Shown: positions 42,717 through 53,510, numbered from the stretch's first letter. The stretch is DNA of 64,000 bases from CAYWNA01 sp964459305 (GCA_964459305.1 CAYWNA010000013.1:37213-101212), one strand, 5' to 3'. The notes: generated from the letters alone by a model not told the origin. Program-made: numbers and translations.

Positions 42717-45700
42717 ATGCGACAGATCCCCACCGTCTTACTGCTATCCGTGCTGACCGGCAGCGTTTCGCACACGGCCGAAGTTTGTGGCGACGACGAA
42801 GGCAAGTTCACACAAATCTTCGACGGCAAGACCCTCAAAGGATGGAAGGGTGAAGCCGAAAGATGGCGAGTCGAGAACGAGGCGATCGTCGGTGAGATTC
42901 CAGTTGGTCAGAAACTGGATCACAACACGTGGTTAGTCTGGGAAGGCGGCACGCTGGACGACTTCGAGTTGCGTCTCGAATTTCGCATCACGGGAAAGCC
43001 CGGAGCCAATTCGGGCATCCAGTATCGTTGTCAGGCCGAAAGTGCAACTCGCGTGTCGGGGTATCAGGCTGATCTGGACATGGGAACGACGTGGCTGGGA
43101 CGAATCTACGATGAACACGGCCGAGCATTGCTGGTTGAGCGCGGCATGCGAGTGTCGATCAAGGAGGATGGCGAACGTGTGGTCGAACAGTTCGCCAATC
43201 GCGCCCGATACGCGGTGCTATTCCGAGAGAACGACTGGAACGACTACTGCATTCGGGCGTGCGGCGAGCACATGACGATCGAAGTTAATGGCACCGTGTT
43301 CAGCGAACTGGTGGACACACAGAAGGAAGAAAAGGATCTGTCGGGGCAACTCGCTTTTCAGTTGCACTCCGGTCCCGAAACAAGAATCGAATTCCGCAAC
43401 ATTCGCTACCGCAAGCTCGGACCCGGCGAGCACCAAGTCAAGTTCAAGACGCCGCCGCCCACCAAGGAGGAAGAGAAAAAAGATGTGGGTGTATTTCCCA
43501 AGGGAGATGATGGAAAACCGCTGAACCTGGGATTCGAGGACGGGACGCTGGAGGATTGGACCGCCAAGGGCACTGCTTTCCAGGGCCAGCCCATCGACGG
43601 AAACCCAATCGCCGCACGCCGGCCGGGACAGGCGAGCCGAAAAGTGGGACAATACTTCATTGGCGGGTACGAGCTCAGCCAAGACAAACCGCTAGGCGAG
43701 TTGGTCTCGGTTCCTTTCGTCGTGACCGATCCCTTTGCCAGTTTCCTGATTGGTGGCGGCGCAAGCCCCTCGACCCGCGCAGAAATCATCGTCGCCGACA
43801 CCCCTGACAAGGTGATTCACAGAGCCGCCGGGAACAACCGCGAGGATATGAAACGTGTCGTTGTGGACCTGAAAGCCTATGCAGGGAAACGGATCCAGGT
43901 GCGTTTGGTGGACGAGAGCCCCGGCGGCTGGGGACACGTGAACTTCGACGATTTTCGCTTTCACGCCACAAGGCCAACCCACTTTCCCGGGGCAACGTCA
44001 TCGCCGCTGATTGAGAATCCCATCCTGAGTCACCTTGTGCGAAACCCTGCGGCAACGGCACACAAGGGCACGGGGGCTGATACGGTCGCAAAGATGCACT
44101 TGCCTCCTGGTTTCATCGCGGAACTGATCGCCGCTGAACCGCAAGTGTTTCAGCCCATCGCCTTTACCTTCGACGCGCGTGGTCGGATCTGGGTCGTAGA
44201 AGCCTACTGTTACCCGCAGAGGCGTCCTGAGGGGCAGGGCTTGGATCGCATACTGATCTTTTCGGACGAGGACGGCGACGGTCGATTCGAGAATCGCAAA
44301 GTGTTCATCGAGGGACTCAACTTGGCCAGTGGCCTGGAGGTCGGATATGGCGGTGTGTGGGTCGGTGCCGCGCCCGAGTTGTTATTCATTCCAGATCGGG
44401 ATCACAACGACCAGCCGGACTCGCCGCCGCAAGTTCTGTTGGACGGATTCGGCTATCAGGACACCCACGAGACCGTGAACAGTTTCATCTGGGGCCCTGA
44501 CGGCTGGCTGTATGCCAACCAGGGTGTTTTCAATTACTCGCGAATTGGCAAACCTGGATCGCCCGACGACCAGCGCGTCGAACTGCGTGCGGGAGTCTGG
44601 CGATATCATCCCGTCCGTCACCAGTTCGAAGTGTTTGCCCACGGCGGCAGCAACCAGTGGGGGTTGGATTTTAACGAATTTGGCCAGCTCTTCATGACAT
44701 ACTGTCGTAGCCGATGGGGGCGCGGTCCCACAACGCACGTCATTCAAGGCTCGCACTACTGGAATCAGGCCAATCGAAACTACGCCGATTTCGTCTCCGC
44801 GATCGCGCCGGCTGGCTATCCTTTCCTCCGCAATTACCTGCTGGCATCGGCTCGCTACGGTCACGGGGAAGGCGGAGCTGGAAAGCCCGGTACCCGCGCG
44901 GTCTACGGCGGCCATTCGCACGTGGGCACCATGCTCTACCTGGGAGACAACTGGCCCGACGAGTACCGCGACCACCTATTCACACACAACCTGCACGGCC
45001 ACCAGATCAACCATCAGGTCAATCGTCGCGAGGGTTCTGCGTACAACACGATCCATGCAGGCAAGGACGTTTTCTTCTGTGAAGACCTGCGGCACATTGG
45101 CATCGACTTGAAGTACGGTCCCGACGGTGCCGTTTACACGATCGATTGGTACGACCAACGACTATGCCACAATCCCAACATCGAACACTGGGACCGTACC
45201 AACGGTCGGATCTATCGGATCGCTTTTGCCGAATCATTCAAGCCCGTGCAAGTGGACCTCAGTCGGTTGGACGATCAGGCGCTGGTACAGCTTCTGTTGC
45301 ACAAGAACGACTGGTACGTGCGAACGGCACAGCGGCTGTTGCACGAACGAACGGCGGAGGGAAAGACCTCGCCTGCAGTGCGCGGAGAATTGACCAAGCT
45401 TGCCCGGAATCATCCTGAGGCGTCACGCCGGCTGCGCGGCCTCTGGGCGCTGCATGCGGTGGGCGGGATGGACGATCAACTTGCCCTGCACGTGTTGCAG
45501 GATGAAAACGAATACGTGCGTGCTTGGACCATTCAACTGGCGACGGACGACCGTCAGGTTGGTGGATCGCTGCAGTCGCGATTTGTGGAACTGGCACGCG
45601 ATGATCCGTCCGCCGTGGTGCGGTTGTACCTGGCATCCGCCATGGGCCGCGTCGAGACTGAAGCCGCTTGGCAAATCGCCGAAGTTTTGAGCCAGCACGC

Positions 45701-46964
45701 CGAGGACGCCGAAGACCGGTACTTGCCCGGCATGATCTGGTTTGGTGTAGCACGCTTGGTGCCGCACGACATCGATCGGGCGTTTCGACTGGCTGGAAAA
45801 TCGCAAATCCCCGTGTTGCCCCACTATGTGCGCTGGTACGTCGCCAAAGGCAAAGGCGATGGGCTAGACCGTATCATTCAGATGATTGGCAGTTCCGAAG
45901 GCAACCAACGGCAAGACCTTCTGGAAGAGACCTCATTGGCCTTGACGGGACAACACCGGGTGCCAATGCCACAACGCTGGCCAAAGATCGCGGACGGGTT
46001 GTACCAAGATGACAACTCGCGTGTCCGGCGGCTCGCGGAAAGCCTGGGCGCCATGTTTGGGGACGAGTCACTCTATCCTCGAAAACGCCGCGTGTTGGCC
46101 GACCGCGGTGCGCCCCTGGACGAACGCCAACACGCGTTTCGTATTCTCTCGCAAGTCTCCGATCCCGATGCCCTTCCTTTGTTCCTGACGCTGCTGGACG
46201 ACAACGCGTTTCGATCCGATGCACTTTTGGTGTTGGCCCGCCACGATCAGCCCGAGGTTGGCAGGGCATTGGTCGATCAGTTCTCGGCGTTCTCAGAGAA
46301 GGACCGTACCGCCGCGCTCAATACACTGACCAGCCGAGAATCCTGGGCCCACGCCCTGATCGATGCGGTGGCCGACGGACGGATCGACAAGCAACATTTG
46401 TCGGCGTACTACGTCCGTCAGTTGACCACGCTTAAGAGCAAGGCAATCGACAAGAAGCTGACGGAACAGTGGGGCAAGGTCAAACAATCTTCCGCCGAAA
46501 GATTGGCGGAGATTGCGAAACTGGAAAGATCGTACAGGGAAGCTCCTCTCTGGGCGTTCAGTGCGGGCGAAGGTAAAGAACACTTCCGAAAACTCTGTTC
46601 GTCCTGTCACAAAGTCGATAACGAGGGGACGGACATCGGACCCAAGATTGTTGGATCCGGCTCGAAAGGCATGCGCTACTTTGCCGAAAATATCGTCGAC
46701 CCCAATGCAGTGATCGGCTCCGACTATGAGACATCGGTCATTCTCACCATGGACGGCCGAGTGGTATCGGGTCTTGTCGAACAATCCACCGATACAGCCA
46801 TCACACTCCAGACACCGACCAACCCACCGAAAAAGATCGTCGTACCCCGTGAGGAAATCGACGAGATGGAGAAAAGCGGCCAGTCCCTGATGCCCGAACG
46901 GATGCTCGAAACGCTGAACGAACGTCAGGTCATCGAGCTGTTCAAGTACCTTAACTCGATATGA
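42717..46964 (+). CDS. DUF1080 + PVC-type dehydrogenase-like + HEAT + cytochrome c fusion protein
   Basis: The 1415-residue product begins with a signal peptide (cleavage near SHTAE). Residues about 28-235 form a DUF1080 (3-keto-disaccharide hydrolase) domain: FTQIFDGKTLKGWKG, WRVENEAIVGE, FELRLEFRITGKPGANSGIQ. A second jelly-roll follows (about 260-420; LNLGFEDGTLEDWTAKG). The PVC propeller spans about 455-840: HLPPGFIAELIAAEPQVFQP, TFDARGRIWVVEAYCYP, FSDEDGDGRFE, GPDGAVYTIDWYDQRLCHNP. HEAT-like repeats follow, and a single CSSCH haem motif near residue 1295 in FRKLCSSCHKVDNEGTDIGP. One chain thus joins a sugar-hydrolase-type domain to an oxidising haem protein, suggesting coupled handling of keto-sugars in the periplasm. 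It follows the PQQ fusion gene in the same direction. Confidence 0.9.
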   Translation: MRQIPTVLLLSVLTGSVSHTAEVCGDDEGKFTQIFDGKTLKGWKGEAERWRVENEAIVGEIPVGQKLDHNTWLVWEGGTLDDFELRLEFRITGKPGANSGIQYRCQAESATRVSGYQADLDMGTTWLGRIYDEHGRALLVERGMRVSIKEDGERVVEQFANRARYAVLFRENDWNDYCIRACGEHMTIEVNGTVFSELVDTQKEEKDLSGQLAFQLHSGPETRIEFRNIRYRKLGPGEHQVKFKTPPPTKEEEKKDVGVFPKGDDGKPLNLGFEDGTLEDWTAKGTAFQGQPIDGNPIAARRPGQASRKVGQYFIGGYELSQDKPLGELVSVPFVVTDPFASFLIGGGASPSTRAEIIVADTPDKVIHRAAGNNREDMKRVVVDLKAYAGKRIQVRLVDESPGGWGHVNFDDFRFHATRPTHFPGATSSPLIENPILSHLVRNPAATAHKGTGADTVAKMHLPPGFIAELIAAEPQVFQPIAFTFDARGRIWVVEAYCYPQRRPEGQGLDRILIFSDEDGDGRFENRKVFIEGLNLASGLEVGYGGVWVGAAPELLFIPDRDHNDQPDSPPQVLLDGFGYQDTHETVNSFIWGPDGWLYANQGVFNYSRIGKPGSPDDQRVELRAGVWRYHPVRHQFEVFAHGGSNQWGLDFNEFGQLFMTYCRSRWGRGPTTHVIQGSHYWNQANRNYADFVSAIAPAGYPFLRNYLLASARYGHGEGGAGKPGTRAVYGGHSHVGTMLYLGDNWPDEYRDHLFTHNLHGHQINHQVNRREGSAYNTIHAGKDVFFCEDLRHIGIDLKYGPDGAVYTIDWYDQRLCHNPNIEHWDRTNGRIYRIAFAESFKPVQVDLSRLDDQALVQLLLHKNDWYVRTAQRLLHERTAEGKTSPAVRGELTKLARNHPEASRRLRGLWALHAVGGMDDQLALHVLQDENEYVRAWTIQLATDDRQVGGSLQSRFVELARDDPSAVVRLYLASAMGRVETEAAWQIAEVLSQHAEDAEDRYLPGMIWFGVARLVPHDIDRAFRLAGKSQIPVLPHYVRWYVAKGKGDGLDRIIQMIGSSEGNQRQDLLEETSLALTGQHRVPMPQRWPKIADGLYQDDNSRVRRLAESLGAMFGDESLYPRKRRVLADRGAPLDERQHAFRILSQVSDPDALPLFLTLLDDNAFRSDALLVLARHDQPEVGRALVDQFSAFSEKDRTAALNTLTSRESWAHALIDAVADGRIDKQHLSAYYVRQLTTLKSKAIDKKLTEQWGKVKQSSAERLAEIAKLERSYREAPLWAFSAGEGKEHFRKLCSSCHKVDNEGTDIGPKIVGSGSKGMRYFAENIVDPNAVIGSDYETSVILTMDGRVVSGLVEQSTDTAITLQTPTNPPKKIVVPREEIDEMEKSGQSLMPERMLETLNERQVIELFKYLNSI

Positions 46965-47288
<324 letters not shown>

Positions 47289-50200
47289 ATGCCTGACGTT
47301 ATTCCAGACACGGCCGAATGGCCGCAGGACGATCGGCGAGCCCCATCCGTTGACTCAGCCGATCTCCCCGAACGGATCGGTCGCTACCGAGTCGAGCGGC
47401 TATTGGGCAAAGGCGGGTTCGGTGTCGTCTATCTCGCTCACGACGAGCAACTGGATCGTCCCGTGGCGGTCAAAGTGCCGCACGCCAGACTGGTGCCCCG
47501 TGTCGAGGACGCTGAGGCGTATCTCGCCGAAGCTCGTACGGTCGCCAATCTCGACCATGCCCACATCGTGCCCGTTCACGATGTGGGAAGCACCGATGAA
47601 TTCGCCTGCTACGTCGTATCGAAGTACATCGATGGCGTCGATCTGGCGACCACGCTCAAACAGAATCGGCTGAGTCTCGCCGAGTCGGTCGAATTAGTGG
47701 CGACCGTCGCCGAGGCGCTACATTACGCCCACAAACAAGGTTTGGTGCATCGAGACATCAAACCCGGCAACATTCTGACCGACAACCAGGGCAAGCCGTT
47801 TGTTGTGGACTTTGGATTGGCGCTGCGCGAACGGGATGTCGGCAAAGGCCCACGCTACGCCGGAACGCCGGCGTACATGAGCCCGGAACAGGCCCGCGGC
47901 GAAGGGCATCGAGTCGATGGCCGCAGCGACATTTTCAGTCTGGGCGCCGTCCTTTATCAGTTGCTGACCGGTCGCACGCCATTCAAAGGCGACACGCAGA
48001 CGGAGTTGCTGGAGCAGATCACAACCTACGACGCTCGACCGCCCCGTCAGTACGACGATGATATCCCGAAGGAACTGGAACGTATCTGCCTGAAAGCCTT
48101 GTCCAAGCGAGCGACCGAACGCTACACGACGGCCAAGGATCTCGCCGACGAATTGCGGGATTTCCTGAAGGCAACGCCATCGGTCACAGCCAGTTCCATA
48201 CCGGCCGATCCCCCGTCGACTGATACAGCGACTGGGGAGACGCGGGACACCACGGCTGCGGCAACTCCCACCTCGGACAGCTTGCTTGTCAGAATCGTTC
48301 CCAAGGGGCTGAGGTCGTTTGACGAGCACGATGCCGATTTCTTTCTGGATTTGCTGCCCGGCCCTCGCGATCGGGAAGGATTGCCCGACAGCATTCGATT
48401 TTGGATGACGCGAATCGGAGAGACCGATCCCGATAACACGTTCTCGGTGGGCTTGATCTACGGGCCATCTGGCTGTGGCAAGTCGTCGCTGGTCAGAGCC
48501 GGTCTGCTACCGCGGTTGCCGGAGCATGTGATTGCCGTGTACGTGGAAGCCGCTGCGAACGAGACGGAAACTCGGCTTCTGAACGGCCTGCGAAAGCGTT
48601 GCCCTGCACTGGCCGACAACCTCAGCCTGAAGGACACCGTGGCAGCGTTGCGCCGAGGCCAAGGTGTACCGGCCGGCAAGAAAGTGCTGATCGTGCTCGA
48701 TCAGTTCGAGCAATGGTTGCACGTTCCGGTGGAAGACAAGGCCGGCGACCTGATTCCCACGCTTCGACAGTGCGACGGCGGGCGCGTCCAGTGCGTCGTG
48801 ATGGTGCGGGACGATTTCTGGATGGCAGCCACTCGGTTCATGCGCGAACTGGAGATTCGGCTCTTGGAGGGCCAGAACTCGAACGCTGTTGACCTCTTCC
48901 CGGCGCGGCACGCGCGTCGAGTGCTGGCGTCGTTTGGCCGTGCCTTTGGCGATTTGCCGCAAGGCACCCAAGATAGCAGCGACGAGCAGAAGCGGTTCCT
49001 GAAACAGGCGATCGAAGGCCTGGCCGACGAGGGCAAAGTCATCTGTGTGCGCTTGGCCATGTTTGCCGAAATGATGAAGGGCAGGTCGTGGACAACGGCC
49101 ACACTCAAGAAAGTCGGCGGCACAAAAGGTGTCGGCGTGACCTTTCTAGAAGAGACGTTCAGCGTCTCGACCGCGCCGCCCGAGCATCGATACCACCAAA
49201 AGGCCGCCCGCGCCGTCCTGAAAGCCCTGCTTCCCGAATCGGGCTCGGACATTAAGGGCCACATGCGGTCCTACGACCAATTGCGGCTCGCCTCCGGATA
49301 TGCAAATCGGCCGAAGGACTTTGACGACCTATTGCACATTCTGGACAGTGAACTCCGCCTGATTACGCCCGTCGATCCTGAGGGCGTCGAGGCAATGGAG
49401 GAACCCACAGCCGACCCGTTCGTCTCCCCGGCCGATAGGTCTCCCACCGCCACCGATGCTTCCTACTATCAGCTCACCCACGACTATCTGGTCCCTTCGT
49501 TGCGAGAATGGCTGACCGGAAAGCAGAAAGAGACACGGCGTGGCCGGGCCGAGTTGCGACTGGCCGACCGGGCAAGTCTGTGGAACGCCAAATCCGAGAA
49601 TCGTCATCTTCCGTCGCTTTGGGAATGGGCCAACATCCGGCTGCTGGCCGGGAGAAAGGGTTGGACCGAGCCGCAGCGCAGAATGATGCGCAAGGCCGGC
49701 CGCTATCACGCCCTTCGGGGCGGACTCTCAATGGTGATCGTGGCAATGATCGTCGCCGGCGGCTTCTTCGCCCGCGCCCGGGTCGTCAAGGAAAAGAACA
49801 TCCAACACGCCGACGCTCTCGTGCGACGCCTGCTCGATGCCAAAACTTCCGAAGTTCCTGCCGTCGTGGCCGAAATCGATGATTATCGACCGTGGATGGG
49901 CAATCGGATCGAGGAGGCGATCGACAAAGCGGCGCCGAATTCCAGCCAACAGCTCCATGCCAGCCTTGCTCTGCTTCACGTCGACCGTAGCCAACTTGAG
50001 TTTCTCAACGAGCAACTGTTGGCGGCCGATGGCGACGAATTCCCCGTGATCCGGGACTTTCTGGAACCGTTCAAGAACGACCTGATCGACGATCTTTGGA
50101 GAGTGATTGAGCGGAACGAAGACCAGCAGGACAGCGGACGGCTGCGTGCGGCGTGCGCCTTGGCCGCGTATGATCCAACGGATCCGCGATGGGAGAAAAC

Positions 50201-51893
50201 CAGAGCCGACGTGGCCCTGGAACTGGTGTCTGTGAATCCAGCGTTCCTTGGTCCCTGGCGAGCCGCCTTGCAGCCCGTTCGAAAAGCGTTGATTGCTCCG
50301 CTTTGCAGCATCTTCCACGATGTTCAGCGCAGCGAGATGCAGCGGACGCTGACGGCAGCCGTTTTGGCGCACTACGCCCTCGATGACGTCACGTTGATCT
50401 GCGATTTAGCCCGCTATGCCGATGCGAGACAACTCGCCGCGCTCCTTCCTGCCCTGCAGCAGCAGGGTGCGGACGCGATCGCGCAACTCGAAGCCAAACT
50501 GGATAACATGGCCGTTTTCGCCTGGCGGGATCCTCCGCTCGATCCGTATTGGAGAGCAGTCGATCCATCAATCGTGCGAAAAGTCGAAGCCGCACAGGGC
50601 ATTTTGGCCGAACGGTTCGCTTTCTGCCAGACGATGCCGCTGGATGAGTTCTTGGAGGTAGCTGAGGGGCTGCGGGAATCCGCGTACCGCCCAATACGGT
50701 TTCGACCCTACGCGGTCAGCGAGACCGTGCAGGTAGCCGCCGTGTGGACGCGGGACGGCCGAGACTGGCAGATCAATTCTGGATTGACGGTTGACGAAAT
50801 CCGTCGGCGTGATGAAGCCTTGCGCGCTGAAGAGTACGTCCCAGTTGATGTCGCAGGCTACGTGGCCCGTGGCGACGAAGACCCCATTGAACGCTACGCG
50901 GCCGTTTGGGGAAAGAAGACCAACGACAAGCGAGATGCTCGCATTCATGCGGCTATCTCAGAAATCCAATTCAGAAACACAGTGAAAGGGGAAGATCGCC
51001 CAGAAGCGCGGTACACAATGGAGGTGGGTGGTGAAGGTTGGCTAGATACGCTGCAATCGTTTCTGGGCGTTGACGGCCAGCGCAAGTATTGTGTCGTGAT
51101 TCCGCTTCAGGTTGAAATGCGCTCGTATGAGCCGAAACCGGTGCCGGCTTGTTACGAACTGCTGCTATCCGAGCATGGCGACGGGAAAACGTTGTGGGAT
51201 GTCGACGTGAGTCAGGCACCGGAAGTCATTGGCCCGGTCGAATATCACCGCAAGCGCCGGGATTCTTTGCGTAAGTCCCTTGCGGAGGCCGAAGAGAAAC
51301 TCCAGGCCGAGCCGGATAATCTTGCGCATCGGTATTCTCGTGCCTTTGCCAACTTCAGTTTGGGCAACGATGAGAATGCCTTGGACGACTACAATGTGTT
51401 GATCGAGAAGTCTTACCTGGAAAATGACTGCTACAGATGGAGGGCTGTAGTCCATGCGCGATTAGGTCATGCAGAACACGCAAAGAACGACCTAGCCGAG
51501 TATAAGGAAAAGGAACCGGGGATAGTCGGCCAATATTATTACCCAGCGACCGATGCGGTTGTCTCTGCCTACCTCGGCGAAGACACCGAAGGCATGAAGC
51601 GTCTGGAAGACGCGATCGCGCGGGAACCCGTCGGCGCCTGGGGTTTTTCTACGGCGTATGCCCTGGCGGCCGGCCTTCTTGCGGACAAGGATGCCGAGAA
51701 ATCCGAGTTGTACGCGGGCAGGGCTGTTGCGATGTGTGAGGAGGCGCTCAAGAAGCGGGGGTCGAACTGGTTTTTTGTTTTTTTTAAAATTGCAGGAGGA
51801 GAACTTCGTTGCGCTGCACCAAAACGGCGATTATCTGCGGCTAGTAGATCTCATGCGATCGGACATTCGTTACGCGGCTGTATGGGGTCATAA
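47289..51893 (+). CDS. serine/threonine protein kinase with STAND NTPase, TM helix and TPR-like region (frameshifted from an FGE domain)
   Basis: I start at the ATG at 47289 (MPDVIPDTAEWPQ); the frame is open upstream. The kinase domain spans about 30-300: GKGGFGVVYLA, VAVKVP, HRDIKPGNIL (about 154), DFGLA and GTPAYMSPEQA are intact. A STAND-type P-loop (GPSGCGKSSL) lies near residue 392 and a Walker B-like LIVLDQFEQWL near 467. A transmembrane helix follows at about 813-833, so kinase and NTPase are cytoplasmic and the rest exoplasmic. A TPR-like region (EEKLQAEPDNLAHRYSRAFA) lies near 1340. The frame is lost at a T8 run (51778-51785): the last 36 residues are out-of-frame. The downstream frame continues into an FGE-like domain; together they make one protein of about 1,990 residues. 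Confidence 0.88.
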   Translation: MPDVIPDTAEWPQDDRRAPSVDSADLPERIGRYRVERLLGKGGFGVVYLAHDEQLDRPVAVKVPHARLVPRVEDAEAYLAEARTVANLDHAHIVPVHDVGSTDEFACYVVSKYIDGVDLATTLKQNRLSLAESVELVATVAEALHYAHKQGLVHRDIKPGNILTDNQGKPFVVDFGLALRERDVGKGPRYAGTPAYMSPEQARGEGHRVDGRSDIFSLGAVLYQLLTGRTPFKGDTQTELLEQITTYDARPPRQYDDDIPKELERICLKALSKRATERYTTAKDLADELRDFLKATPSVTASSIPADPPSTDTATGETRDTTAAATPTSDSLLVRIVPKGLRSFDEHDADFFLDLLPGPRDREGLPDSIRFWMTRIGETDPDNTFSVGLIYGPSGCGKSSLVRAGLLPRLPEHVIAVYVEAAANETETRLLNGLRKRCPALADNLSLKDTVAALRRGQGVPAGKKVLIVLDQFEQWLHVPVEDKAGDLIPTLRQCDGGRVQCVVMVRDDFWMAATRFMRELEIRLLEGQNSNAVDLFPARHARRVLASFGRAFGDLPQGTQDSSDEQKRFLKQAIEGLADEGKVICVRLAMFAEMMKGRSWTTATLKKVGGTKGVGVTFLEETFSVSTAPPEHRYHQKAARAVLKALLPESGSDIKGHMRSYDQLRLASGYANRPKDFDDLLHILDSELRLITPVDPEGVEAMEEPTADPFVSPADRSPTATDASYYQLTHDYLVPSLREWLTGKQKETRRGRAELRLADRASLWNAKSENRHLPSLWEWANIRLLAGRKGWTEPQRRMMRKAGRYHALRGGLSMVIVAMIVAGGFFARARVVKEKNIQHADALVRRLLDAKTSEVPAVVAEIDDYRPWMGNRIEEAIDKAAPNSSQQLHASLALLHVDRSQLEFLNEQLLAADGDEFPVIRDFLEPFKNDLIDDLWRVIERNEDQQDSGRLRAACALAAYDPTDPRWEKTRADVALELVSVNPAFLGPWRAALQPVRKALIAPLCSIFHDVQRSEMQRTLTAAVLAHYALDDVTLICDLARYADARQLAALLPALQQQGADAIAQLEAKLDNMAVFAWRDPPLDPYWRAVDPSIVRKVEAAQGILAERFAFCQTMPLDEFLEVAEGLRESAYRPIRFRPYAVSETVQVAAVWTRDGRDWQINSGLTVDEIRRRDEALRAEEYVPVDVAGYVARGDEDPIERYAAVWGKKTNDKRDARIHAAISEIQFRNTVKGEDRPEARYTMEVGGEGWLDTLQSFLGVDGQRKYCVVIPLQVEMRSYEPKPVPACYELLLSEHGDGKTLWDVDVSQAPEVIGPVEYHRKRRDSLRKSLAEAEEKLQAEPDNLAHRYSRAFANFSLGNDENALDDYNVLIEKSYLENDCYRWRAVVHARLGHAEHAKNDLAEYKEKEPGIVGQYYYPATDAVVSAYLGEDTEGMKRLEDAIAREPVGAWGFSTAYALAAGLLADKDAEKSELYAGRAVAMCEEALKKRGSNWFFVFFKIAGGELRCAAPKRRLSAASRSHAIGHSLRGCMGS
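51778..51789. other. T8A4 run at the frame change of the kinase-FGE gene
   Basis: Eight T followed by four A, preceded by another T6 run (51771-51776). One T fewer would join the kinase and FGE frames. It may be a polymerase-slippage site, a real indel or an assembly error. Confidence 0.7.
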
Positions 51894-53271
51894 CACCACG
51901 TATTCGGCGAAGGAATTGCACGGTTTGTCGCCGCAGGAGCATCTGGATGGCGGTCGCCAATTGATGGCGGAAGGGTATCGGCCCGTGGCCATGTCCGCCG
52001 TTTCCTGTGGCGATGGTAGGCCGGTGGTCACTGCTTCCGTTTGGCATCGTGCGCTGGCGGTAGGGGGAGACGAGCTTGCCCGGCGACAAGCCAATGTGGC
52101 GGTGGCTTTGGTGCGTCTGCGATCGTCGGACAAGGCATGGGCACTTCTGAAACACAGCCCTGATCCAAGTGTCCGCAGCTATATGGTCCATCGGCTCAGT
52201 CCTTGCGGCACCGATCCCAAGGCGATCATCGAACGCCTGGACATCGAGCAGGACGTGTCCATTCGCCGGGCACTGATCTTATCGCTCGGCCAATTCGACC
52301 AGGATCGGCTTTCGCTTGCCGAAAGCGAAACTCTGATGCCCAGGCTGGTGGAGATGTACCGGGACGACGAGGATCCCGGCATTCACGGCGCAGCCGAGTG
52401 GCTCTTGCGCATGTGGGGCCAACAAGAATCACTCGACGAGATCGACCAGCAGTTGGCCACGGGCAAGCCTGAGGGAAATCGCCGCTGGTTCGTGAACGGT
52501 CAGGGTCAGACCATGGTGGTGATTCCAGGCCCCGTCGAATTCATGATGATCGTGCCCGAAAACTACCACGAAACGGAACAGACGCGTCGTATCAGCGACA
52601 CTTTCGCCATCGCCAGCAAGGAAGTAACGCGCGAAGAGTTTCAGCGGTTCTCACGCGAGAACCGGAATCTTAAATATTTGGTTCCGGAGGAACTGAGTCC
52701 AGAAGCGACCACTCCGCACATAACCCGCCGATGGTGGGAAGCGGCGGCCTATTGTCGATGGCTCAGCGAGCAGGAAGGGATCGCCGACGAGCAAATGTGC
52801 TACCCACCGATTGAAGAGATCGACGAAGGCATGCAATTGCCCGACGACTACTTGAGCCGTAGCGGCTATCGTCTGCCGACCGAAGCCGAATGGCAGTACG
52901 CGTGCCGGGCGGGGGCGGCGCACTCGATGAACCTCTGGTTCTTCGGTTCAGACGCAGCCTTGCTGGGCGAGTATGCCTGGTATCGAGACACGGCGAAGAA
53001 ACGCTCTTGGCCGGTAGGCAGTCTGAAGCCGAATGACTTCGGACTTTTTGATATGCTCGGCAATGTTAGTGAATGGTCCCAGGAAATTCAATTGAGTCAC
53101 CCCACTGGAACACGGGACGAGCCGAATGAAGATGTGGAGGACGCCGCCCCAGTAACGAATGACAAGGGTTGGTTTAGGCACGGCGGGAACTTCTACACGA
53201 GAGGGTCTTCCTCGTGGTTGCGTAACCCGAGCTTGCCTACCGGTCTTCGGCCGACGAGGACCATCCCCTGA
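51853..53271 (+). CDS. C-terminal part of the kinase gene: HEAT-like region and formylglycine-generating-enzyme (FGE/SUMF1)-like domain
   Basis: This frame continues the kinase product just after the T8 run (LQEENFVALHQNGDYLRLVD from about 51792); the ATG at 51853 is the first start codon available if it is made alone. HEAT-like helices follow (AWALLKHSPDPSVRSYMVHR, ALILSLGQFDQD). The FGE-like domain begins near 52486 (FVNGQGQTMVVIPGPVEFMM) and has the diagnostic GYRLPTEAEWQYACRAG, FGLFDMLGNVSEWSQE and HGGNFYTRGSSSWLRNPSLP. The catalytic cysteines of true FGEs are not evident, as is usual when the domain is fused to kinases, where it may bind ligand. There is no signal peptide or strong ribosome site, so independent translation is unlikely. 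Confidence 0.82.
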   Translation: MRSDIRYAAVWGHNTTYSAKELHGLSPQEHLDGGRQLMAEGYRPVAMSAVSCGDGRPVVTASVWHRALAVGGDELARRQANVAVALVRLRSSDKAWALLKHSPDPSVRSYMVHRLSPCGTDPKAIIERLDIEQDVSIRRALILSLGQFDQDRLSLAESETLMPRLVEMYRDDEDPGIHGAAEWLLRMWGQQESLDEIDQQLATGKPEGNRRWFVNGQGQTMVVIPGPVEFMMIVPENYHETEQTRRISDTFAIASKEVTREEFQRFSRENRNLKYLVPEELSPEATTPHITRRWWEAAAYCRWLSEQEGIADEQMCYPPIEEIDEGMQLPDDYLSRSGYRLPTEAEWQYACRAGAAHSMNLWFFGSDAALLGEYAWYRDTAKKRSWPVGSLKPNDFGLFDMLGNVSEWSQEIQLSHPTGTRDEPNEDVEDAAPVTNDKGWFRHGGNFYTRGSSSWLRNPSLPTGLRPTRTIP

Positions 53272-53510
53272 CCCACCTTGTTTCATTTGCCCTTTCGCTA
53301 CGAAAGGCAGCGTACGAGTTGGATTTGACAATTGCCCCGTACCAACCATGTTTGTCTCGTTCGGCGCGGGTCTCCCGCCCGGCCGCGTCTGCGATCGGAG
53401 GTCTCCCCAGGATCCGTGCAATTGGAGAACGCCCCTTTGGATGAAAGGTTCGCGAAATCGCAGCCCGAAACGCAGGTTTAGAAGTTGTGCATCTGGACGT
53501 TGGATCACGT

